Origin: a virus
Reading direction: 5' to 3' (one strand)
IMG/VR virus record: IMGVR_UViG_3300048033_000857
Span: 19,338 to 83,337 of that record
DNA: 64,000 nucleotides
Below, piece by piece: positions 7,418 through 16,744 of this stretch. Each line of letters begins with the position of its first letter. Position 1 is the first letter of the stretch. Made by a program: the position numbers and the translations under genes. The notes beneath the pieces are model-generated. The model searched no databases and was not told where the DNA came from. It worked only from the letters and a program-made list of their open reading frames with translations.

Positions 7418-8401
7418 ATGAGTGTAGTTAATGAAACAGTTCTGACATACTTGCCTGCTAAGAGGAAACAAACTCCTAGTGGCTGGCTAAGTTTCAATGC
7501 GCCCTGTTGTCATAACAATGGCAACAGTGCAGATACTCGTGGCAGGGGTGGTTTAATTAGCAACCCCGATGGAGGCGTAAGTTATCATTGCTTTAACTGC
7601 GGCTTCAAAGCATCCTGGCAACCGGGCAGGAATTTCTCACACAAGTTACGAAAACTCCTACAGTGGATGGGAGCGCCTGACGATATAATCAATAAGGTGG
7701 CGTTGGAAGTGATGAGAGAGAATGAAGGTGTAGAGGCTAAAACACGCATTGCCGAACTGCCCTCATTCAACACTGTCCCGTTGCCAGAAGATGCTATAAA
7801 GATTACAGACATTACAGACTTTAATAAGTTTAGTATGGCAGTGCTTGAGTATATGGCTGCACGTAATCTAAATGTAGATGATACAGACTATTACTGGTCA
7901 CCTAGCTTAGGCTATCGTGATAGATTGATTATACCATTCTACTTTGAAGGACGTATAGTAGGATGGACGGCAAGAACTATCACAGCAGACAAAAAGCCCA
8001 AGTACCTTACAGAAGTACAGCCGGGCTTTGTATACGGACTAGACGAACAGGGCTACAACAAAGTATTTGCTATTGTGTGCGAAGGTCAACTAGATGCTAT
8101 TCATATAGAAGGCTGCGCAATAGGCGGGTCAGAAATTTCTGACCAGCAAGCAATGTTGTTAAATAGACTACAGAAGCAAATTATTGTTGTGCCTGATAGA
8201 GACAGTGCAGGTAAGAAACTTGTCGAACGTGCTATTGAATTAGGTTTTAGTGTTAGTATGCCTGAGTGGACTGATGACATAAACGACATAGGCGATTGCG
8301 TACAACGTAACGGTAGACTATATACACTACATAGTATTGCAACTAGTGCATTAGATAGCGCACTTAAAATTAGACTAAGGGCAAAGAAATGGTTTATATA
8401 A
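7418..8401 (+). CDS. 61: DNA primase, gp61-like
   Basis: A 327-residue primase that would lay RNA primers with the gp41-type helicase encoded nearby. The N-terminal zinc ribbon is visible: Cys30/Cys31-His32, then HCFNC (Cys58, Cys61). A TOPRIM domain follows, with IVCEGQLDAIH (catalytic Glu), a GG loop and VVPDRDSAGKK (DxD metal site). Length matches T4 gp61 (about 340). The strong host-type promoter just upstream marks it as early or middle. It overlaps the small gene at 8389. Confidence 0.88.
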   Translation: MSVVNETVLTYLPAKRKQTPSGWLSFNAPCCHNNGNSADTRGRGGLISNPDGGVSYHCFNCGFKASWQPGRNFSHKLRKLLQWMGAPDDIINKVALEVMRENEGVEAKTRIAELPSFNTVPLPEDAIKITDITDFNKFSMAVLEYMAARNLNVDDTDYYWSPSLGYRDRLIIPFYFEGRIVGWTARTITADKKPKYLTEVQPGFVYGLDEQGYNKVFAIVCEGQLDAIHIEGCAIGGSEISDQQAMLLNRLQKQIIVVPDRDSAGKKLVERAIELGFSVSMPEWTDDINDIGDCVQRNGRLYTLHSIATSALDSALKIRLRAKKWFI

Positions 8402-8511
8402 AAAAGTTTTGGGGGTGGATTGCAACTCCGTATCGACGTTATAAAGAACGCCGAGCAATTAAAAAACGTTTAGAAGAACTTAAAAAATCAGATCCGTTTA
8501 TTTACAAATGA
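8389..8511 (+). CDS. small conserved basic protein, 40 aa
   Basis: ATG 8389 lies inside the end of the primase gene and its TGA overlaps the next ATG (ATGA), giving 40 residues. Features: an aromatic start (YIKKFWGWIATPYRRYKE), then a Lys/Arg/Glu helix and the end DPFIYK. The overlaps on both sides and the clean composition indicate a real gene; function unknown. Confidence 0.7.
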   Translation: MVYIKKFWGWIATPYRRYKERRAIKKRLEELKKSDPFIYK

Positions 8512-9974
8512 TCACATGGGGCATATCAGCAAATAGTCACGATGCTGCACTAGCAGTGTTTACTGACGAAGGACTAGAGTTTGCTAGTCACGCCGAACGC
8601 TTTAGTGGAGTTAAGAACGATGCACATCTTAATAAAGAGATAATTAACTATGCACGTCGATGGGGAGAGCCTGATGAAATTATTTGGTACGAAAGACCCT
8701 TTAGAAAAACTCTTAGACAGCTTCGAGCAGGACAAGGATTCAACTTTAGGGAAAACAATATCAATCGTTATCTTCGATCTTATGATATATCTGCTCCTAT
8801 TAAGTATACTAGTCATCACCATTCCCATGCTGCTGCCGGTTTTTATACTAGTCCTTTTGCAGAAGCCACTGTTGTTTGTATTGACAGTATTGGAGAATTC
8901 GAAACGCTGACTATATGGGAAGGCAAGGACAACGGACTAAAGCAAGTTTATAGTCAAGGGTATCCGCACAGCATAGGACTATGGTACAGTGCAATGACGC
9001 AACGTGTGGGCCTTAAGCCTAACGAAGACGAATACATCCTAATGGGTATGGCAGCATATGGGGACCCCCATAGACTGTTTATGGACATACTCAACGACTT
9101 TATTGACAAGACTGGTATAGGGTACGATCCTAAGATTAAAATAAAGCATAACCTACATCGAGGGTGCAAGTGGTGGCGTCCTGATCTTACTACCGAACAA
9201 GACATGTATGACATTGCAGCAGCTACCCAAAAGGTATATGAATATATACTATGTAACACTCTGCTATGGGCCAGTAGAAACTTTGCTAGCAAGAACCTTG
9301 TACTCATGGGAGGGTGTGCGCTTAACTGTAGTGCTAACAGTATTGCTTATCGCTTTTACGACAACGTATGGATTATGCCCAACCCAGGAGACGCAGGCAG
9401 TGCTATAGGTGCTGTGCTTGCACACAAAAAAGAAACATTGCCTATGACACATGCGTACTTGGGCTACAACATCGAAGGAGAGTATCCAGTTGAAGAAACA
9501 ATCAGCGAACTCAAGAAAACGGGAATCGTGGGTGTTGCGAATGGTAGGGCGGAGTTTGGCCCTCGTGCTTTTGGCAATCGCAGCCTACTTGCTGATCCCC
9601 GTGGTAACGACATCAAGCACAGAGTCAATGACATCAAGCAGCGACAGCAGTTCCGACCCTTTGCCCCAGTGGTGCTCGAAGAGTATGCAAGTGACAATTT
9701 TGAAGGGTACTACAACAACTATATGCAGTTTACCTCCACCTGCACCAATCCAGACTTGTATCCTGCCATCGTACACGCAGACGGCACCAGTAGAGTCCAA
9801 GTGGTACCAAGAGATGGTAGCGGAATACGAGCTTTGTTAGAGCGTTGGTATGAAGAAACAGGATGTCCTATGTTACTAAACACAAGCCTAAATATCAAAG
9901 GAAAACCGATGGTAAATGATAAACAAGATGCACAGGAATTTACAAAAAAGTATGGAGTTAAAGTATGCAGTTAG
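8508..9974 (+). CDS. NodU/CmcH-family carbamoyltransferase
   Basis: A 488-residue protein that would transfer a carbamoyl group from carbamoyl phosphate to a sugar or small-molecule hydroxyl. Seen: MITWGISANSHDAALAVF (ASKHA ATPase strand), HHHSHAAAGFYTSPF (metal/substrate histidines), DEYILMGMAAYGDP, LVLMGGCALNC, NPGDAGSAIGA, and the YrdC-like carbamoyl part with EFGPRAFGNRSLLADPR and FRPFAPVV. It is shorter than cellular homologues (about 570) but all core motifs are present. Such genes occur in marine phages. The target may be a nucleobase modification or a glycan. Confidence 0.9.
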   Translation: MITWGISANSHDAALAVFTDEGLEFASHAERFSGVKNDAHLNKEIINYARRWGEPDEIIWYERPFRKTLRQLRAGQGFNFRENNINRYLRSYDISAPIKYTSHHHSHAAAGFYTSPFAEATVVCIDSIGEFETLTIWEGKDNGLKQVYSQGYPHSIGLWYSAMTQRVGLKPNEDEYILMGMAAYGDPHRLFMDILNDFIDKTGIGYDPKIKIKHNLHRGCKWWRPDLTTEQDMYDIAAATQKVYEYILCNTLLWASRNFASKNLVLMGGCALNCSANSIAYRFYDNVWIMPNPGDAGSAIGAVLAHKKETLPMTHAYLGYNIEGEYPVEETISELKKTGIVGVANGRAEFGPRAFGNRSLLADPRGNDIKHRVNDIKQRQQFRPFAPVVLEEYASDNFEGYYNNYMQFTSTCTNPDLYPAIVHADGTSRVQVVPRDGSGIRALLERWYEETGCPMLLNTSLNIKGKPMVNDKQDAQEFTKKYGVKVCS

Positions 9975-10477
9975 AAGATGGTATACATTATAAAGTGGTA
10001 GATGATTTTTTGCCACAAGATCATTTTGACGAAATTCAAAATTATGTTATTTTAAATAAAAATAATATGTTAGGCTGGACATTTGTATCTAATATTAATA
10101 CTAAACATACTGACAATGATAATAACTGTTACTTCGAACATCTTATATATCATCAAGGGCCGCAAAGTGCATTATATGAATTATTTGATCCACTGTGGAA
10201 TATGTTACAAATTAAATCATTAATTAGAATAAAAGCAAATTGTTATCCTGCAAAAGATACTTTAGTTACACATGCAGCACACAAGGATGCTGAATTTGAT
10301 CATAACGGTGCTATCTTATCGTTAAATGACTGTGACGGTTATACACAATTACTCGACGGGACTAAAATAGAAAGTAAAGCAAATAGATTATTAATTTTTA
10401 ATGCAGGGTTAGACCATAGCAGTACTAATTGTACTGATCAAAAAGCAAGGTTTAATATTAATATAAATTATTTCTAA
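9965..10477 (+). CDS. 2OG-Fe(II) oxygenase, prolyl-hydroxylase-like
   Basis: The 170-residue protein has the compact phage dioxygenase layout. YKVVDDFLPQDHFDEI opens it, HAAHKDAEFD carries HxD, GYTQLLDG is the beta turn, then NRLLIFNAGLDHSSTN gives the distal His, and KARFNININYF supplies the basic 2OG-binding residue. It overlaps the carbamoyltransferase by 10 bases, so the two may act in one pathway, for example hydroxylation followed by carbamoylation. That link is inference. Confidence 0.75.
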   Translation: MQLEDGIHYKVVDDFLPQDHFDEIQNYVILNKNNMLGWTFVSNINTKHTDNDNNCYFEHLIYHQGPQSALYELFDPLWNMLQIKSLIRIKANCYPAKDTLVTHAAHKDAEFDHNGAILSLNDCDGYTQLLDGTKIESKANRLLIFNAGLDHSSTNCTDQKARFNININYF

Positions 10478-10506
10478 TTGACATATGTTGTAAAAGGTTA
10501 TATAAT
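10478..10506 (+). promoter_or_regulatory. sigma70-type promoter for the helicase gene
   Basis: TTGACA (10478-10483), 17-base spacer, TATAAT (10501-10506), overlapping the 3' end of the upstream oxygenase gene region and seven bases before the helicase ATG. Confidence 0.85.
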
Positions 10507-10512
10507 ATACAC

Positions 10513-11934
10513 ATGACTAGACAAAATACAGATTACGGATACGATATACAAAAGGTATATCTTGAAATGTTTATGACAGACGCTGAGAGCTTTGTACGCT
10601 GTCAGGGTGTGTTTGAACCTAATACATTTGACAGACGCTTAGTAGAACCAGCTAAGTTTATTAAGACATATGTAGAAGAGCATAATGCACTGCCTACATT
10701 TGATATTGTTAATGCAGCAACTGATAGTAACTTAAAACATCCAGGAGATCTTGCAGAGAATCACTATGATTGGTTGTTGCAAGACTTTGAGACATTTAGT
10801 AAACACAAAGCACTAGAAGCTGCTATTCTTAAAAGTGCAGACTTGTTAGAGAACGGTGAGTATGGCGCATGCGAAGACCTAGTCAAGCAAGCAGTACAGA
10901 TTGGTCTGCAAAAAGATCTAGGTACGGATTATTTTGCAGATCCAAGAAGCAGACTTGAAGCAATCAAAGACAAGAACGGACAAGTAAGCACAGGCTGGCC
11001 TGCACTTGACAAGAAACTGTTTGGCGGATTCAACAGAGGCGAGCTGAATATCTTTGCAGGCGGATCAGGTTCGGGTAAAAGTTTGTTTATGGCGAACATG
11101 GGTGTTAACTGGTGTTTAGCAGGTATGAATGTTATGTACTTAACATTCGAGCTTAGTGAAGCACTGGTTAGTATGCGTCTTGATGCAATGACTACAGAAA
11201 TTCCAAGTCGTGATGTATTTAAGAGCATCGACGATGTTGAAATGAAAGTTAAGATGATTGGCAAGAAGTCAGGAGCCTTCCAGGTCAAGTATATGCCTAC
11301 AGGCAAGAACGCAAATGACATTAGAGCATACTTAAAAGAATATGAGATCAAAACAGGACGTAAAGTAGACGTACTACTAATTGACTACTTGGATCTTATG
11401 CATCCAATTGGACAAAAGATTAGTGCAGAGAACTTGTTTGTTAAGGACAAGTATGTATCGGAAGAGCTACGCAACTTGGCAATGGAACTAAACTGTATCT
11501 TTGTTACAGCATCGCAGTTAAACAGATCGAGTGTTGAAGAGATTGAGTTTGATCACTCACACATCTCGGGTGGTATATCTAAGATCAATACAGCAGATAA
11601 CTTGATTGGTATCTTTACAAGTAGAGCAATGCGCGAACGTGGACGCTATCAAATCCAGCTTATGAAAACACGTAGTAGTTCGGGTGTTGGCATGAAAGTT
11701 GATCTAGGCTTTGATGTAGACACATTACGTATCTTTGATATTGGCGACGAAGATGATGATAATTATTCAAACGCAAATAGTACATCGGGATCTAGTTCTA
11801 TTGTTGATGCGCTAAAACGTACTAATACTCCCGAATCAATTAATGAGTCTCCAGACGAAGGAGCGCCTGTAAAGAAAATAAAAGCAGAAGCAGATTCAGG
11901 TAAGTTAAGAGACTTTTTAAATAGACTAGGTTAA
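10513..11934 (+). CDS. 41: replicative DNA helicase, gp41/DnaB-like
   Basis: A 473-residue helicase predicted to form the hexameric replicative motor with the phage primase. There is an alpha-helical N-terminal domain to about residue 140. The RecA-like core follows, with STGWPALDKKLFGG, Walker A GGSGSGKS at 183-190, VMYLTFELSE, Walker B VDVLLIDYLDLM and the TASQLNRS sensor. The last about 60 residues are low-complexity (Asn/Ser/Asp-rich) and end with a basic helix KLRDFLNRLG that may contact partners. Length matches T4 gp41 (475). Confidence 0.93.
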   Translation: MTRQNTDYGYDIQKVYLEMFMTDAESFVRCQGVFEPNTFDRRLVEPAKFIKTYVEEHNALPTFDIVNAATDSNLKHPGDLAENHYDWLLQDFETFSKHKALEAAILKSADLLENGEYGACEDLVKQAVQIGLQKDLGTDYFADPRSRLEAIKDKNGQVSTGWPALDKKLFGGFNRGELNIFAGGSGSGKSLFMANMGVNWCLAGMNVMYLTFELSEALVSMRLDAMTTEIPSRDVFKSIDDVEMKVKMIGKKSGAFQVKYMPTGKNANDIRAYLKEYEIKTGRKVDVLLIDYLDLMHPIGQKISAENLFVKDKYVSEELRNLAMELNCIFVTASQLNRSSVEEIEFDHSHISGGISKINTADNLIGIFTSRAMRERGRYQIQLMKTRSSSGVGMKVDLGFDVDTLRIFDIGDEDDDNYSNANSTSGSSSIVDALKRTNTPESINESPDEGAPVKKIKAEADSGKLRDFLNRLG

Positions 11935-12188
11935 TCTATTGCTACAAGTAGTTGCTTATCTTTTTCGTGTTGAAAATGTATCATAGGCTGCCAATCAGTA
12001 GTACCTAACGTTTTATTTTCATTTAAACTATTAGCAAATTCTCTACTACGAATTTTAGCTTGCTCGAGACTAGCAAGTTTTTTCATTCTTTCAGTTTCTG
12101 TTGCTAGAACTAATTGACGTATTTTTTTTGTTGCTGGGCTATATGCTTCTACAATATAATACGGTTTAAATTTTTTTGGATCTGACAT
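11931..12188 (-). CDS. small phage protein, paralogue of the 15512 gene
   Basis: ATG 12188 follows AAAGGAGA, giving 85 residues; an upstream in-frame ATG is unlikely. It shares a layout with the protein at 15512: [FY]YIVEAYS/IYAILAYS, then K.(I/R)...L, a Leu-Glu-Gln-Ala-Lys helix, FANSLN/FAAQLN and TTDW/ATDW. The two genes bracket the fibre/protease pair. Function unknown; the pairing suggests the same module, perhaps fibre assembly. Confidence 0.65.
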   Translation of the reverse strand: MSDPKKFKPYYIVEAYSPATKKIRQLVLATETERMKKLASLEQAKIRSREFANSLNENKTLGTTDWQPMIHFQHEKDKQLLVAID

Positions 12189-12211
12189 AGTGTCTCCTTT
12201 CTTATATTTAA

Positions 12212-12217
12212 TAAATA
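12212..12217 (+). promoter_or_regulatory. late promoter TAAATA for the 12239 fibre gene
   Basis: AATAAATATAAG lies 21 bases before the ATG, with AAGGAA in between as ribosome site. Confidence 0.5.
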
Positions 12218-12238
12218 TAAGCAAAGGAATAACATTTT

Positions 12239-13891
12239 ATGACAGTACCAGTACGTAGCCTACGATTACAAAAAAGATCAGCAAGAAGTCTTGATACCCT
12301 AAGCGGAGCATCTGGTGAAATCTTTTTTGATGCAGACCAAAACACATTAAGAATTTATACTGCTAACCAAGCAGATAGTATTGTGTTAGCTGACCGAGAA
12401 TGGGTTGATGAAAACACTTTTAGCGGCAACTATGCAGAGTTAACTAATACTCCTTTCATACCAACAGATGTTAGCGAACTGTCTGATAGCGGTAATACTT
12501 TGTTTAGTGGCAATTACTTAGATTTAGTTGGTGCTCCTGACTTAGACAGCCTTAGTGTAGATATTAGCACAATTGATAGTATAGGTGATGTTGATACATC
12601 TACTAATCCTTTAGTAGCAGGACAGCTATTAGAATGGGACGGCAGTAATTGGGTTAACACTACTGTAACAGGATTTACAGATACTAACACTACGTATTCT
12701 TTTGGGATTGCTACTAACGTTGACGGCGGCGTTGATTTAAATTTAACCGATAGTGATGCTAATGTCGAACCAGTAAATGTAGTTGGGTTAAACGGTATTG
12801 ACGTTGTATTAAATTTAAGTGGAAACTTAGAAATACAAAATAATACAGTATACACTATCGATGAGCTTTCTAATGTTAATATTTCAAATCCAAGTACCGG
12901 CCAAGCAGTAATATGGGACGGCACACAATGGGCAAATGGTAGCGCCGCAGCGCAAGGAGGTGTTGCACTTTCAGATTTAAGCGTAGGTCCAGCAGCTAGT
13001 GCTTCTAGCGATGGCGCTATATCATACGATAACACTACCGGAGTCTTTACATATACACCCCCAGATCTCACAGCGTATGCAGCATTAACTGCGTTTAGTG
13101 TATCAGTTGGTACAGCTCAAAGTGCAGGTAATTTAAGCTATAATAGCGATACAGGAGTATTTACGTTTAATCCAGCTAACTTGTCAGGATACGCACAACT
13201 TGACGATTTAAGTGTTACACAAAATGCTGCAAGCGGCTCAGGTTCGTTAAGTTATTCTAATAGTACCGGAGTATTTGAATATACTCCTCCTGATTTATCT
13301 GGCGCAGGTGGAGGAGAAGTTATAGATGATACTACTCCGCAACTTGGCGGTAATTTAGATCTAAATACATTTGATATTATCGGCCCAGGCGATATTAACG
13401 TTTCAGGCTCCGGTACGTTTACTGGACCAATTAGCGCATCTAGTTTCTCAAGTAGTGCAACAGGTGCTCCATCAATTACAAGTGCAAGCACAATTACACT
13501 AACAGCACCAGATGGCATTATTGCAGACGGATTTATAGTAAAAAATACTATCTCTTATAATGTAAACGCTGCTACATTTGATTTTGATTGTGGTAATGGT
13601 GATAGTATCTTTACAGTTGCTAATAATAGCACTTCTGCAAATTACACAGCAAACTTTACTAACTTTCCTATTAGTGACGGTAGCAATAAGCATACAAGAG
13701 TTGTAATATACGATATATTTGGTACAGGTCCAACTGCTATACAAATAGGAGGATCAGCTGAAAGTGTAGCTTGGAGTGGAGGCATTACTCCTACGTATTC
13801 AGGGGCATCAAGAATTACATTTGATATCTTTAGTAGTGGAGGAAGCAATCTTACAGTATTTGGATTTGTTGATACAGGCTGGAGCACTTAG
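12239..13891 (+). CDS. tail fibre-like structural protein with internal repeats
   Basis: A 550-residue protein. The N-terminus (LRLQKRSARSLDTLSGASGE, then DADQNTLRIYTAN) matches the attachment module of marine phage fibres. It continues with Asn/Ser/Thr/Gly-rich beta repeats. Three imperfect units of about 38 residues, pattern LS-V...A.S.G..SY....GVF.Y.PP-DL, span about residues 243-359. A beta-rich tip ends FGFVDTGWS. It would recognise the cell surface. The final A of its stop codon region overlaps the GTG of the protease gene, so both are translated together. Confidence 0.75.
   Translation: MTVPVRSLRLQKRSARSLDTLSGASGEIFFDADQNTLRIYTANQADSIVLADREWVDENTFSGNYAELTNTPFIPTDVSELSDSGNTLFSGNYLDLVGAPDLDSLSVDISTIDSIGDVDTSTNPLVAGQLLEWDGSNWVNTTVTGFTDTNTTYSFGIATNVDGGVDLNLTDSDANVEPVNVVGLNGIDVVLNLSGNLEIQNNTVYTIDELSNVNISNPSTGQAVIWDGTQWANGSAAAQGGVALSDLSVGPAASASSDGAISYDNTTGVFTYTPPDLTAYAALTAFSVSVGTAQSAGNLSYNSDTGVFTFNPANLSGYAQLDDLSVTQNAASGSGSLSYSNSTGVFEYTPPDLSGAGGGEVIDDTTPQLGGNLDLNTFDIIGPGDINVSGSGTFTGPISASSFSSSATGAPSITSASTITLTAPDGIIADGFIVKNTISYNVNAATFDFDCGNGDSIFTVANNSTSANYTANFTNFPISDGSNKHTRVVIYDIFGTGPTAIQIGGSAESVAWSGGITPTYSGASRITFDIFSSGGSNLTVFGFVDTGWST
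12965..13314 (+). repeat. three tandem imperfect repeats in the fibre gene
   Basis: About 114-base units encode LSxLSVxxxA..S.GxxSYxxxTGVFxYxPPDLxxYAxL. The copies diverge at synonymous sites, so this is an old protein-level repeat rather than a recent DNA duplication. Confidence 0.7.
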
Positions 13892-15501
13892 TGGAACGAG
13901 AATACACAGTAGTAGCAAACACTAGAGAAGACTTGCCCGCACTTGAAGCAGAGATTACTGCGAGCAGTGGAGCAGGCCCTATACCTAGTCGCTCAGTAGA
14001 CGTTGCTAACCCACGCCCTGGATCAAAGATACAAACACACTTTATGCTTACTGATGAAGAAGCAGAAGCTCTACGTAGCGATCCTAGAGTACGTGCTGTA
14101 GAGATACCTCCGGACCAACGTGACGATATTAGCATTGGACTAAACGCATCACAATCAGGTACATTTTTTAGAGGTAGTGGTTTAGACAACAATTATGTAA
14201 ACTGGGGCCTAAGACGTTGCATGGCTGAAGCTAACAATTTTGTTAGTGGTGGTAGTAGATCAGATACTATAGAAGGTGGCTACGAATACGCAATGGACGG
14301 AACAGGAGTTGATGTAGTAATACAAGACAGTGGCATAGATCCTGATCATCCGGACTGGAATGATTATAACGGCACATCGAGACTACAACAAATTGATTGG
14401 TATACTGAGTCGGGTGTTGTAGGAACACAGAGTCAAGACCATTACAGAGACCTAGATGGACACGGATCACATTGTGCAAGTATTGCCGCTGGACTGTTGT
14501 ATGGATGGGCTAAAGGTGCGCAAATATACTCACAGAAACTAGGAGGCCTAGAAACGCTACAAGGCAGTGACGGAACTGGAATTCCAATTGCTGATGCATT
14601 TGATTGTATACGTCTTTGGCACACTGCAAAAACAAACGGCCGTCCGACAGTTGTAAACATGTCGTGGGGATATGGTGCTAACGTAACTGGTGATCCAACC
14701 AGCGGCACATACAGAGGAACAGCTTGGACATATGGTGTTGACTATACTAACAGAGCACAACTAATGGCTGCTACAGGTGTAAGTCAAAACTTCTTTGGTG
14801 GCGGAACAAGTCATCGTATTCCTGTTAGAGTAGCAAGTGTTGATGCAGAAGTTGACGACATGATTCTCGATGGCATACACGTTTGTATTGCAGCTGGCAA
14901 CAATCTACACAAAGCAGACTTGCCTGCAGGTGCTGACTACGATAACACATCAACATTTGGCGGTACATCTAGAACCTATCACAGAGGTAGCTCGCCTTAT
15001 AGTTTAGATGCGTTTATGGTAGGCAACATAGACAGTGGAGCACAAACAAGCGGTGGTGCAACAGATAACTCAATACTATTAGATCAAACTAGTTCAAGCA
15101 CAACACGTGGTCCAGGAGTTAACATATTTGCACCAGGAACAGACATAATGGCAGCTACTAGTACAGGTTACGACACAGGTAGTTATTCGGTTACTGGTTA
15201 TCCGGGTACTCCAGGATTTCCTATTATGAGCATTAGCGGAACATCAATGGCAAGCCCACAAGTATGCGGAGTAGTAGCACAACACCTTCAGGTATTTCCA
15301 AACCTAACACCTGCACAAATGCAAACAAGAATATTTAATGATTCAAAGTCAGTACTGTTTACCACAAACTCAGACACAGACTACGAACGTATATACGACA
15401 GTCTAATGGGAGCACCTAATCGTATGCTCTACAGTAGATACGGCAAGCAAGCAATAACAGTGAATACTGTAGATTTATTAGAAGCAATATCTGTTACATA
15501 A
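13891..15501 (+). CDS. subtilisin-like serine protease (S8)
   Basis: A 536-residue protease starting at GTG 13891, which shares a base with the fibre stop. Residues 1-75 resemble an I9-type propeptide (FMLTDEEAEALRSDPRVRAVE). The catalytic domain has Asp146 (VVIQDSGID), His191 (LDGHGSHCASIAAG), an Asn in the oxyanion region (IAAGNNLHKAD) and Ser452 (SISGTSMASPQVCG), so the triad is intact. No signal peptide is evident. Being co-translated with a fibre suggests fibre or virion maturation, or digestion of surface protein during adsorption; both are inference. Confidence 0.9.
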   Translation: MEREYTVVANTREDLPALEAEITASSGAGPIPSRSVDVANPRPGSKIQTHFMLTDEEAEALRSDPRVRAVEIPPDQRDDISIGLNASQSGTFFRGSGLDNNYVNWGLRRCMAEANNFVSGGSRSDTIEGGYEYAMDGTGVDVVIQDSGIDPDHPDWNDYNGTSRLQQIDWYTESGVVGTQSQDHYRDLDGHGSHCASIAAGLLYGWAKGAQIYSQKLGGLETLQGSDGTGIPIADAFDCIRLWHTAKTNGRPTVVNMSWGYGANVTGDPTSGTYRGTAWTYGVDYTNRAQLMAATGVSQNFFGGGTSHRIPVRVASVDAEVDDMILDGIHVCIAAGNNLHKADLPAGADYDNTSTFGGTSRTYHRGSSPYSLDAFMVGNIDSGAQTSGGATDNSILLDQTSSSTTRGPGVNIFAPGTDIMAATSTGYDTGSYSVTGYPGTPGFPIMSISGTSMASPQVCGVVAQHLQVFPNLTPAQMQTRIFNDSKSVLFTTNSDTDYERIYDSLMGAPNRMLYSRYGKQAITVNTVDLLEAISVT

Positions 15502-15511
15502 GGAAATTATA

Positions 15512-15790
15512 ATGGCTAAAAAAGATCCATCCCACATATATGCAATACTAGCATACAGCAAACAAGAAAACACAACCAAAAGAATTTTTGACGAGGACAG
15601 TTTACTTGCTCCGTATCAACACACCACACAGCTCAAGCTAGCAGAACAAAAGGCAATTGCATTTGCAGCACAACTAAATCAGCAGCGACACAAAGGAGCA
15701 ACTGACTGGGTTGCTAGAACCGAACGTCAAGAATACAAACCTTCAGGACTAGTACGCGGTGCTCAAATCCGTAGACCAAAAATAGGCTAG
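15512..15790 (+). CDS. small phage protein, paralogue of the 11931 gene
   Basis: ATG 15512 follows AAGGAAATTATA, giving 92 residues. It is alike in layout to the 11931 minus-strand protein (IYAILAYSKQ, LKLAEQKAIAFAAQLN, GATDWVARTE) but has an extra basic tail RRPKIG. It lies directly after the protease with an 8-base gap. Function unknown. Confidence 0.65.
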   Translation: MAKKDPSHIYAILAYSKQENTTKRIFDEDSLLAPYQHTTQLKLAEQKAIAFAAQLNQQRHKGATDWVARTERQEYKPSGLVRGAQIRRPKIG

Positions 15791-15806
15791 TAGTGTAAGT
15801 ATACAC

Positions 15807-16493
15807 ATGCCCAAGAAACAAACAGCGTTCTATCAATACAGTTGCGAGCTGCAAATTGCTATCCCCCATCTTGCTTTTAGACAAGCAACAGAAATACACA
15901 TGGAAAAAATGCTGCGTAGAAAAATCTCGCACACAAAAACTGTAGATTGTTTGCCCATGTGGTATTACTTTTACTGTGTGGACATAGAAGATCCTCTTAC
16001 TATAATGCAGCATCCCAATGATGATGTAGAGCTACATCCAGGACAGAATAGATTTATCGGACGCAGCATACGCGGCGATAAGCCTTGGGTTCCAGCTAGA
16101 ATAATCTCAATTGGTCAAGAGTGGAAATATCATTTGAATGGCATTAGAGAAGTGCGCATGATGGACAACAGGACGTTTGAATACGAAACCAAAGAAGACT
16201 TTTATTCACAAGTAGATCTCTACACATGGAGTCACGGCAGTTATGCACCCACTCGCGGTGACTGGCTCACATATCCTGAGCGTTGGGCACAACAGCATCT
16301 AGGTGAATGGGGCGGAAAAATATATCTGCCCAACCGCAAGGTACATATTATAAATCGTCATGCTAAAAAATGGCTAGTAGAAGATGTGCGAACCCACCCA
16401 GGTCTTATGAGTGCTGTGCAAGAATTGTTTCGCAAACTCAAACAAAAGCAAGACAAATACCTACGTAAAAGCCTCAAAGCTGCTAGAGATTAA
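15807..16493 (+). CDS. conserved phage protein of unknown function
   Basis: A 228-residue soluble protein rich in Trp, His and Arg. LHPGQNRFIGRSIRG resembles the substrate loop seen in ParB/sulfiredoxin-fold proteins (hpGqnR), but the rest does not support a firm call. A C-terminal basic helix (LFRKLKQKQDKYLRKSLKAARD) may bind nucleic acid. It is the last gene of the + cluster before the gene-poor stretch and the minus-strand early region. Confidence 0.5.
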   Translation: MPKKQTAFYQYSCELQIAIPHLAFRQATEIHMEKMLRRKISHTKTVDCLPMWYYFYCVDIEDPLTIMQHPNDDVELHPGQNRFIGRSIRGDKPWVPARIISIGQEWKYHLNGIREVRMMDNRTFEYETKEDFYSQVDLYTWSHGSYAPTRGDWLTYPERWAQQHLGEWGGKIYLPNRKVHIINRHAKKWLVEDVRTHPGLMSAVQELFRKLKQKQDKYLRKSLKAARD

Positions 16494-16699
16494 CTTTGCC
16501 CACTACAACGATACACAACACACATATAAAAAAAGAAATCCACTAACCATAACGACAGATACATTGCATAGCCCTGCAACACCCCGTAAATAACGATTTA
16601 CAAAAAGATGGTAGTTTATACTCAACCCACTAGTGTAAAACAGCACTAGCCCACACAAGCCGCAGAGCGGTCCGCGCAAATTCTAGACAGCCGCGAAGC

Positions 16700-16734
16700 G
16701 GTAAACGCTTTTTGCAAAATTTTTAGCGTTTACC
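16700..16734. terminator. hairpin, possible bidirectional terminator
   Basis: GGTAAACGCT (16700-16709) pairs perfectly with AGCGTTTACC (16725-16734). The loop holds T and A runs. It lies downstream of the + gene cluster and of the small minus gene. Confidence 0.45.
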
Positions 16735-16744
16735 TAAAACAAGC

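Noticed and set aside
9451-9840. Long alternative frames inside the carbamoyltransferase gene
   Set aside because: They lack ribosome sites and lie within a gene whose motifs run unbroken through the region.
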